10,690 nucleotides of DNA from JACVRW01 sp036519295 (GTDB lineage: Bacteria > Actinomycetota > Thermoleophilia > Solirubrobacterales > Thermoleophilaceae), in assembly GCA_036519295.1 (NCBI GenBank), contig DATDLN010000076.1, positions 1 to 10,690 of the forward strand, given 5' to 3'. Each line of letters starts with the position of its first letter. The first letter of the stretch is position 1. The notes beneath the pieces were generated by a model that ran no database searches, was not told the origin of the DNA, and saw nothing but the letters and a program-made list of their open reading frames with translations. The translations under genes and the position numbers were made by a program. Of the stretch, positions 5,978-10,690 are shown piece after piece.

Positions 5978-6664
5978 TCACCCCGTGTACCTGGGTCGCC
6001 GCCTTCCCTTGGTCCTCGGCCTGGACGTCACGAAGTTCGTGGAATCGACCAGACGGACCACCCTGGCCTTCGACGTCGGCTCGTCGAAGGCGTCGGCCGC
6101 CGGGACGATCCCGGCGATGTGCCGGATCCAGGCCGCATGGCGCGCCTCGACGGAATGGAGGGACACGAGCGCGGCGAGAACACCGCGCGAGTCCACCTGA
6201 GCAGCCTGCGTCTTGAGCAGCGCCGCCGTCAGGTCCTCGAACGCCACCGCCGTCTCGGTGAAGACGGAGTCGTCCTCGGTTACGCCGCGGAAATTGAACT
6301 TGGGGCTCTTGACGGCATCCCTCCCCAACAGCCCGCGAATGGCCCTCACGTGCCCACGCTCGTTCGCGCCCACCACACGCGCCCACTCGAGCGTCCTCGG
6401 CTTCAGCTGGCGGAGGCGCTCCGCCTCGCTGTACATGGCCGCCTGGAGGTACTCGAGGTTCAGGTCGAAGCGGAGAATCGCGATGTCCTTCGCCGTGTTG
6501 CGCCCCTTGGCCAGCGCGGGCGTCGCGAGCGCCGCACCCGTCGCTGCGCCGCCGATCACGGCCTTGCGAAGGAAGTCCGCCCGCGTGCCCCCCGTCAGCT
6601 CGTCCAGCGCCTCCGCGATTGCCCCATCGCGATCGACCGCTTCGAGGGTGAGCTCGGGCTCCAT
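5978..6664 (-). CDS. Ferritin-like domain secreted protein, copy A
   Basis: The 228-residue protein has a short acidic leader (1-26), a Tat-like but imperfect export signal (27-52, TRADFLRKAVIGGAATGAAL, with only one Arg where a twin is expected), and then a four-helix ferritin-like bundle. Probable di-metal ligands are E71 in LEYLQA, E102 and H105 in NERGH, E143 in AFEDL, and E173 and H176 in VEARH. Such proteins (Ferritin_2, PF13668-like) are common in actinobacteria and of unclear role, perhaps metal storage or oxidative protection outside the membrane. Two ATGs compete: GGGAG lies 6 bp before the ATG at 6664, but directly abuts the ATG at 6670, so 6664 is chosen. The gene follows copy B by 16 bp, and its TGA overlaps a possible GTG start of the L,D-transpeptidase. 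A basic C-terminal tail (215-225) is unusual. Confidence 0.85.
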   Translation of the reverse strand: MEPELTLEAVDRDGAIAEALDELTGGTRADFLRKAVIGGAATGAALATPALAKGRNTAKDIAILRFDLNLEYLQAAMYSEAERLRQLKPRTLEWARVVGANERGHVRAIRGLLGRDAVKSPKFNFRGVTEDDSVFTETAVAFEDLTAALLKTQAAQVDSRGVLAALVSLHSVEARHAAWIRHIAGIVPAADAFDEPTSKARVVRLVDSTNFVTSRPRTKGRRRPRYTG

Positions 6665-6680
6665 CTCCATCTCCCGTCGG

Positions 6681-7337
6681 CTAGGCCGTGAACCCCGTGG
6701 CCTCGATCGCCGCCCTGGTCCCGTCCTGCGTGGCCGGCACGTCGGCCGGTCGCGGAGCGGGATTGCGGCCGGCGAGATCCCGCACCCAGCCGACATGACG
6801 TGCCTCCACCGATGCGATTCCCATCGCCGTCAGGATCCGTCGCTTGGTCAGGTTGGGCACCTGCCCGTTGAATGCCGCCAGGGCCAGCTCTTCCAGCTCC
6901 ATGGCCGCAGCGAGGAACCGCTGCGGGTCGCTCGTCGCGTCGCCGAAGTCGAACGCCGGGCGGTTGGACCCGGTGCCGCCCAACTCGCGCTCGAGCGCAC
7001 CGACATGCGCGCGCTCTTGGTCGCCGACCACCTTGCTGAGCTCTCGAAGCTCGCCGCTCAGCGCCCCACGCCGCTCGGCCTCCGTGTAGAAGCCGGCCTG
7101 AAGTTGCTCCACCTGGACAAGCCATTCGAGCACCCGCCGGTCCTGGGCCGCCGACGGCTGCGAGACGGCCGGCACCGGCAGGCCGCCGGCGAGCAGCCCG
7201 CCCGCGGTCAGCGCTCCCCCGGCCGCAGCGCACCACTTCAAGAGGTGGACGCGGGTCACCCCCGGCCCGGGACGCCGTGGCTCGGGCGAAGGCACGGAAT
7301 CGTCCGCGATCGCCCGGCGGGTCACTGGATCCGACAC
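6681..7337 (-). CDS. Ferritin-like domain secreted protein, copy B
   Basis: The 218-residue protein is a paralogue of the downstream neighbour. A charged N-terminus (1-27) is followed by a Tat-like hydrophobic signal (28-58, TRVHLLKW then an Ala/Gly-rich core, again without a true twin arginine). The ferritin-like bundle has probable metal ligands E77 in VEQLQA, E108 and H111 in QERAH, E147 to E150 in MELEEL, and E178 and H181 in VEARH. The spacing and the repeated VEARHxxW motif match copy A, which shows an ancient tandem duplication; the two are now well diverged. The start is GTG 7337 with GAGGG at 7344-7348 on the minus strand, 6 bp upstream. It probably opens a transcription unit (copy B, copy A, L,D-transpeptidase, ParA), since 86 bp separate it from the gene before. 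Confidence 0.85.
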   Translation of the reverse strand: MSDPVTRRAIADDSVPSPEPRRPGPGVTRVHLLKWCAAAGGALTAGGLLAGGLPVPAVSQPSAAQDRRVLEWLVQVEQLQAGFYTEAERRGALSGELRELSKVVGDQERAHVGALERELGGTGSNRPAFDFGDATSDPQRFLAAAMELEELALAAFNGQVPNLTKRRILTAMGIASVEARHVGWVRDLAGRNPAPRPADVPATQDGTRAAIEATGFTA

Positions 7338-7423
7338 GATTGTCCCTCAGGTCGACTAGCCGATGACGCAGGACTCTGCTACCCCGGAAGCGGGTTGCTA
7401 CTCACCGTTCGCGGATTTTCGGC
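7338..7423 (-). other. 86-bp intergenic region upstream of the ferritin-like genes
   Basis: This gap separates the ATPase gene from the ferritin-like pair. Besides the Shine-Dalgarno sequence near 7344-7348 it holds two direct copies of GTAGCA (minus strand) about 12 bp apart, and a weak ACCC/GGGT inverted repeat. No confident -10/-35 pair was found. It is the only place between 9818 and 3973 long enough to carry an internal promoter. Confidence 0.3.
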
Positions 7424-7957
7424 CTAGCCACCACCCCCCGTGTCGGCCGCGAGCCCCGCAGTCGGTCGCACTCGCGGCGCGGACTCGTGAATCGCGCCGT
7501 TGCCTGCGGAGAAGCCGTTCACGCTTCCCGGACGCCTTCCCTGCTCGAGCTTCGGGTCTCCCTCCGACGAAGCCGTGCCCCGGTGCTTCTCGAACCGCAC
7601 CACCGTGGTCCCGTCTCCGTTCCTCACCTCGAGGCGGTCGACGAGCGCCGCGATGATCTGCATGCCGCGGCCAGACGTCGCGTCGAGTGGCGCGGGCTCG
7701 AGTGCGCTGTCGAATTTCCCGAGGTCGCGGACCTCCACCCGCAGACCTCGCGGGCACGGCTCGGTCACGAACAGGACGCAGCCGTTCGGCCAGGCCTCGC
7801 CGTGCTGGACGGCGTTGTTGACGGCCTCGGTCGAGGCGACCATCAGGTCCCACGCCGGCTCGCCCTCGAGACCGGCCTCGGCGGCCGCTTTGCGAACGAT
7901 CGAACGCGCGGCTCCCGCACTCGCGGACGTCGCCGGCAGCCATGTCTCCCATCTCAT
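7424..7957 (-). CDS. RsbW-type ATP-binding protein (anti-sigma factor or serine kinase-like, HATPase_c_2)
   Basis: The 177-residue protein has a GHKL ATPase fold at about 1-125 and a disordered Gly/Arg/Pro-rich tail (127-177). The N box is ASTEAVNNAVQHG (41-53) with E44, N48 and H52; the G1 box is VRDLGKFD (76-83) with D78; and the G2 box is SGRGMQII (95-102). This matches cytoplasmic anti-sigma factors and switch kinases such as RsbW and SpoIIAB, which bind a sigma factor or phosphorylate an STAS antagonist. No sigma factor or STAS gene is in the window, so its partner is unknown. ATG 7957 has GGAGG 6 bp upstream and overlaps the TGA of the small ORF before it (ATGA), a sign of translational coupling. 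The tail is longer than usual for the family. Confidence 0.85.
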   Translation of the reverse strand: MRWETWLPATSASAGAARSIVRKAAAEAGLEGEPAWDLMVASTEAVNNAVQHGEAWPNGCVLFVTEPCPRGLRVEVRDLGKFDSALEPAPLDATSGRGMQIIAALVDRLEVRNGDGTTVVRFEKHRGTASSEGDPKLEQGRRPGSVNGFSAGNGAIHESAPRVRPTAGLAADTGGGG

Positions 7958-8058
7958 TGCGCACCTCCCGACCGCAGGCACGGACGTCCGACCGGGGGCC
8001 GCGCCGGCCCGGCGACGGCGAGGGCCGAGCCAGGTCGTTCGATTGGTCTCCCTCTCAT
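7954..8058 (-). CDS. Small 34-codon ORF coupled at both ends, hypothetical or leader peptide
   Basis: The ORF encodes MRGRPIERPGSALAVAGPAR and 14 further residues, a basic proline-rich peptide with no recognisable domain. Three signs support translation: a perfect Shine-Dalgarno sequence (AAGGAGG, minus strand, at 8065-8071) exactly 6 bp before the ATG; an ATGA overlap with the stop of the resolvase-like gene; and an ATGA overlap between its own TGA and the ATG of the ATPase gene. Against a conserved protein, about a third of its codons end in A or T (two AGA codons among the first four), unlike its GC3-rich neighbours. It may serve as a ribosome relay that couples ATPase synthesis to the upstream gene. 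Database conservation is unknown. Confidence 0.55.
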   Translation of the reverse strand: MRGRPIERPGSALAVAGPARPPVGRPCLRSGGAQ

Positions 8059-9818
8059 CGGGCGCCTCCTTCCGTGCGATTGGGGTCCGGTTGCCGGGGT
8101 CTCGCCCGCCTGCTCCCAGATGACCCGTTGCCGTTCCGCTCCCCCTTGCCGCCAGGGTCCGGCCTGCGGTAGCCGAGCGCCGCCTGCACGCCGGACGGCC
8201 GCCACTTCGCGCCCCCGCGAAGCGTCGGGACGTTCTCCGCATTCAGCCGACTGGCGATCGACTGGAGGGTCATCCCGCTGGCGCGCATTTTGCGTATACG
8301 CGCATTCAGCGCCGGGACGTCACCTCTCGCTGACGGCCCGCCCGCCTTCTCGGCCGGGAGTGGCTCCGGAACGGGATCGGGGCGGCCGCCTTCCGCCGAC
8401 TGATGGTGTCGCCCCTCAGCGACACAGAGCGATACCAGCTTCTCGGCGGCCTCGCTACCGCTCTGCGTCCCCGTATCCAGCCCTTCGTCGACCGACACGA
8501 GCCGCGCCTGCCGAAGCCGGAGCCACTCGACGATGTCGCCGAGCTTCGGGGCCGAGGGGCTTAGCCGCCCGAGTTCCGCCACGACCAGACACGACGCGTC
8601 CCCGGCTGCGAGTCGCTGCAGTGCGTAATTCCTGCCGGGACGCTCCGGGCCCGTACCGTCGACCTGCTCCACGTCCCGGATGATCTCCTTCAGCACCAGG
8701 CCACGGTCGCGGCAGGCCGTATCGATCGCGGCCGTTTGCTCCTCGAGCCGCTGCTGGTCTTCCGCTTCGGGCTCGCGAACGCTCACGTAGCCGATCGCAG
8801 CGACCCCGTTCCGTCGCGGCTCCGGTTCTGGGCTCGGAGGCGCCGAAGCCCGAGGCGTCGCCTTCGCCTCCTGCCCGTCGCCGTTCGGCATCGGGGTGGG
8901 CTTCACCGGCCGGCTCTTCGCGCTTGGGGCCTCGGGCCTGCGGCGCCTTCCCTTGAGCCAGGAGGCAAGCAGGCTGGCCCCCGACACGAGAGCCAGCGCG
9001 AGCACCAGCAACATCACGGGCGACGTCCACTCTGCTCGATCCGTCCCAGTGGCGCGGTCGGCGACGGCCGTCGGGGTTCGGGACCTGCCCTGGTCCGATT
9101 CCGATCCGCTGCTGTCGGCTCCTCGCCCTGGCTTCGGTCCGGACGCCTCGACCGGGCTCGCCGAGGAGCGACCTCCCGGGCGGGACTCTTCGCCGCGTCC
9201 CGTCTCGCCTGCAGCCTGGGCCGGCCGGTCGCCGTGGGCGCGCGCGAGGGCCATCGCCGTCACACTCGACAACGAGCCCGTGGCGGGTTGTCCGGCACTT
9301 CGCTGGAATCTCTCGATCGCAGCCTGCGTACGCGGGCCGTACCGGCCGTCAACCGGTCCCGGCCGCTTTCTCAGGGCGTGCAACCGTCGCTGGACGGCAC
9401 GCACTCGTGGCGATCCTCCGGGCTCTCCGTACCCGGCGCCCGGGGCGAGCGGCGGCCACTCCGCCGTCACCACGCGGCGGGTCTCCGGGCCGACTATTCC
9501 GTCAACCGAGAGTCCGCTGTCACGCTGGAGACGCTCAACCGCCGCCTCCGTCAGTGGGCCGTATTTGCCGTCCACGGGTCCCGGCCGCTGGCCCAGGGCC
9601 CGCAGACGCTGCTGCAGCGCCCGCACACGCGGCTCGCCGTGCGGCTGTCCGTAGCCGGCGCCGCGGGCGAGCAGTTCGCTCGTGCCGCCTGCGGCTTCCG
9701 CGGGGGGGTCGCTGGAATCGGCCGCGATGCTCACGGCCGGCACGCAGAGAACGGCAAGACAAGCCACGATGCTCGCCGCCGATGCCTGCGTGATTCCCAC
9801 GCTATGTCTCCTTCTCAT
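8055..9818 (-). CDS. Transmembrane protein: two peptidoglycan-binding domains plus degenerate serine-resolvase domain
   Basis: The 587-residue protein has, in order: an export signal (1-33, with a basic RRR start); two PG_binding_1 domains (53-118 and 127-193) that repeat RPGPVDGKYGP/RPGPVDGRYGP; a disordered linker (195-262); a membrane helix (266-287); an Arg-rich stop-transfer (290-294); a second linker; a serine-resolvase-like N-terminal domain (340-470); and a recombinase-type helical DNA-binding region (502-550, with SIASRLNAENVPTLRGG). In active resolvases the motif is YVRVS; here it is YVSVR (344-348), so the nucleophilic serine is an arginine. The LDRLSR motif is also altered to LGRLSP (416-421). 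It is therefore not expected to recombine DNA but could still bind it. ATG 9818 has AGGAG 7 bp upstream. GTG 9800, with AAGGAG upstream, is an alternative start but would lose the basic n-region. Confidence 0.85.
   Translation of the reverse strand: MRRRHSVGITQASAASIVACLAVLCVPAVSIAADSSDPPAEAAGGTSELLARGAGYGQPHGEPRVRALQQRLRALGQRPGPVDGKYGPLTEAAVERLQRDSGLSVDGIVGPETRRVVTAEWPPLAPGAGYGEPGGSPRVRAVQRRLHALRKRPGPVDGRYGPRTQAAIERFQRSAGQPATGSLSSVTAMALARAHGDRPAQAAGETGRGEESRPGGRSSASPVEASGPKPGRGADSSGSESDQGRSRTPTAVADRATGTDRAEWTSPVMLLVLALALVSGASLLASWLKGRRRRPEAPSAKSRPVKPTPMPNGDGQEAKATPRASAPPSPEPEPRRNGVAAIGYVSVREPEAEDQQRLEEQTAAIDTACRDRGLVLKEIIRDVEQVDGTGPERPGRNYALQRLAAGDASCLVVAELGRLSPSAPKLGDIVEWLRLRQARLVSVDEGLDTGTQSGSEAAEKLVSLCVAEGRHHQSAEGGRPDPVPEPLPAEKAGGPSARGDVPALNARIRKMRASGMTLQSIASRLNAENVPTLRGGAKWRPSGVQAALGYRRPDPGGKGERNGNGSSGSRRARPRQPDPNRTEGGAR
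9240..9662 (-). repeat. Tandem duplication of the peptidoglycan-binding domain within the gene
   Basis: Two domain copies start at the same motif, GAGYG (residues 53 and 127), giving a period of 74 codons (222 bp). They share RVRALQQRL/RVRAVQRRL and PGPVDGxYGP. The copies differ in their C-terminal halves: copy 2 lacks the VDGIVGPxT end of copy 1 and reads ATGSLSSVT instead, so copy 2 may be weakened or may bind something else. Confidence 0.8.
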
Positions 9819-9844
9819 CGTCCTACTCCTGAATCGAACGGTGC

Positions 9845-9898
9845 ACCCGGGCGCCTACGGCACCCGGGTCGGACGGGCTGGCCTGTGAGGCCTTAGCC
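9845..9898 (-). terminator. Double hairpin after the proline-rich gene
   Basis: Two stem-loops lie between the TAA of the proline-rich gene and the next gene. The first (9876-9898) pairs GGCTGGCCT with AGGCC-TT-AGCC around a GTG loop and includes the stop codon. The second (9845-9869) pairs ACCCGGG with CCCGGGT, with an inner GCC/GGC stem and a TAC loop. Neither is followed by a clear T-run on the minus strand, so it may act as a U-poor terminator of the kind common in GC-rich actinobacteria, or as an mRNA stabiliser. Confidence 0.5.
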
Positions 9899-10690
9899 GG
9901 GCCGTTCGTTCAGGGCGACGATCGTCACGGAGCGCCAGCGAACCGGAATCACTTGCAACCGGGCCCAGAGTCCGCCGGCGAGCGCGGCAAGAGCAATCAC
10001 GAGCGCATAGAGCGCGGCGGATCCGCCGCCCGACGGGGCGGATCCCGCTGCTCCGGACGGCGCACCCCCGCTCAGCGGCGGCTGCTCGTAAGACGAAGCC
10101 GGTGACGGCCGTTGGTCGGGCGCGCCGGCGGCTGGGCGCCGGGGCGGCGCGCCGGCAGCGGGCGCCTGACCTTCCGCAGCCAACATTGCCATAGCAGTTC
10201 TCACCCCGGCCAGGTCGTCCATCAGCTTGAGCGCCTCGCGGAGCACTGCCTCGGTCGGCGTGTCGGCCCGGGGTTGGGTGCCGGTAGTCAGCCCGGGGCG
10301 CACGTCGGCGGGCGAGCCAGGCTCTGGTGACGCCGTCGGTGGCACCGCCTCCGATTCAGGGAGCGCGGGCATGGCCGGCGTGGTCTCGGACGACGGATTG
10401 GCGGCGTCGACGGGCGGGGGCGGGCTCGCGGGCGCGTGGTCCACCGGAGCAGCCGGGGGCGGGGTACCGCCGGGCGGCGAGGGTGGCTCGGTCGGCGCCG
10501 GCAGGGGCACCGCCGTCTCGGTGGACGTGGTGGGCTCCGTGGGAGCGGGCGCCGGAGGCGGAGGCTGCGGCGCTGGGACCGGTGCGGGCGCGGGCGTTGG
10601 CTCGGGTGGCGGAGCCGGCGTCGGCGCAGGCGTCGGCTCCGGGAGCGGAACCGGCGTGGGCTCAGGAGCCGGCGGGGGCGTGGGCGCTGG
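9893..10690 (-). CDS. Proline-rich, C-terminally membrane-anchored protein; N-terminus beyond window edge
   Basis: The frame is open from the right edge to TAA at 9893-9895, giving 265 visible residues. The visible N-terminal 60 residues (10511-10690) are a low-complexity run of PAPTP, PEPTP and PAPAP units. The Pro/Ala/Thr-rich character continues to about residue 135, followed by a short likely helical segment (TEAVLREALKLMDDLAGVRT). Near the C-terminus lie a Gly/Ser linker and one membrane helix (ALYALVIALAALAGGLWARL), then a short tail ending VALNERPG. The GTG at 10510 is not the start, because the frame and the composition continue upstream. Such Pro-rich segments often span the cell wall. 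I recognise no catalytic domain. It precedes the peptidoglycan-binding resolvase-like gene by 74 bp but is probably a separate transcript because of the hairpins. Confidence 0.75.
   Translation of the reverse strand, partial: PAPTPPPAPEPTPVPLPEPTPAPTPAPPPEPTPAPAPVPAPQPPPPAPAPTEPTTSTETAVPLPAPTEPPSPPGGTPPPAAPVDHAPASPPPPVDAANPSSETTPAMPALPESEAVPPTASPEPGSPADVRPGLTTGTQPRADTPTEAVLREALKLMDDLAGVRTAMAMLAAEGQAPAAGAPPRRPAAGAPDQRPSPASSYEQPPLSGGAPSGAAGSAPSGGGSAALYALVIALAALAGGLWARLQVIPVRWRSVTIVALNERPG
10511..10690. repeat. Low-complexity Pro/Ala/Thr/Glu codon repeats
   Basis: On the minus strand the 60 codons read as irregular repeats of PAP, PTP and PEP units. At the DNA level this gives near-repeats of GGCGTCGG and GGCTCCGG types on the plus strand. 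The run is in frame, with no stops, and extends past the window edge, so copy number is unknown. It is a likely site of length variation and of assembly trouble. Confidence 0.7.

Noticed and set aside
8055..9818. Resolvase-like gene as the sign of a transposon, integron or prophage
   Set aside because: The catalytic serine is missing, the domain is fused to export, wall-binding and membrane parts, and no terminal repeats or att-like sites are seen.
7487..9896. Two long plus-strand frames opposite the ATPase and resolvase-like genes
   Set aside because: Both are shadows of genes with clear motifs, Shine-Dalgarno sequences and coupled junctions on the minus strand.
1..10690. tRNA, rRNA, CRISPR array or riboswitch
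   Set aside because: No cloverleaf, no regularly spaced direct repeats and no recognisable riboswitch core were seen on either strand by eye.

Overview
The window is very GC-rich, with GTG starts, leaderless starts marked by TANNNT -10 elements and strongly GC-biased third codon positions. Together with the gene families (an actinobacterial-type four-helix 'phage holin' membrane domain, actinobacterial RNase D with a C-terminal extension, Tat-like ferritin-fold proteins, a proteobacteria-unlike L,D-transpeptidase) this points to an actinobacterium, most likely of the Thermoleophilia (Solirubrobacterales/Gaiellales type). The lineage is an inference from sequence style only.

Left part (1-1456). 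A minus-strand four-helix membrane protein runs off the left edge. Divergent from it are two damaged plus-strand genes: an AI-2E/PerM-type transporter reduced to 107 codons by loss of its middle and its C-terminus, and a left-handed beta-helix (gamma-carbonic-anhydrase-like) gene whose frame is interrupted by an in-frame TAG 20 codons after its natural start. A short convergent gap with inverted repeats follows.

Middle (1457-3972). A minus-strand secreted peptidoglycan hydrolase fuses an M14 zinc carboxypeptidase to an amidase_2 domain. It is divergent from a plus-strand ribonuclease D. The two GTG starts are 23 bp apart, neither has a Shine-Dalgarno sequence, and two oppositely oriented -10 elements share one TA step, so both mRNAs look leaderless.

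Right part (3973-10690). All genes are on the minus strand. In transcription order: a proline-rich tail-anchored protein (N-terminus off the right edge); a signal-peptide protein with two peptidoglycan-binding domains, one membrane helix and a cytoplasmic serine-resolvase-like domain lacking its catalytic serine; an overlooked 34-codon ORF; a RsbW-type histidine-kinase-fold ATPase; then, after 86 bp, two tandem ferritin-like secreted proteins, an L,D-transpeptidase and a membrane-anchored ParA ATPase. Several neighbours are joined by ATGA, GTGA or TGATG overlaps.

The most intriguing signal is that two proteins of this cluster share one unusual plan: export signal, wall-facing segment, single membrane helix followed by an Arg-rich stop-transfer stretch, and a cytoplasmic domain from a DNA-handling family (resolvase-like or ParA). 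With an L,D-transpeptidase between them, the cluster could couple cell-wall state to the chromosome or to cytoplasmic regulation. That role is a hypothesis.
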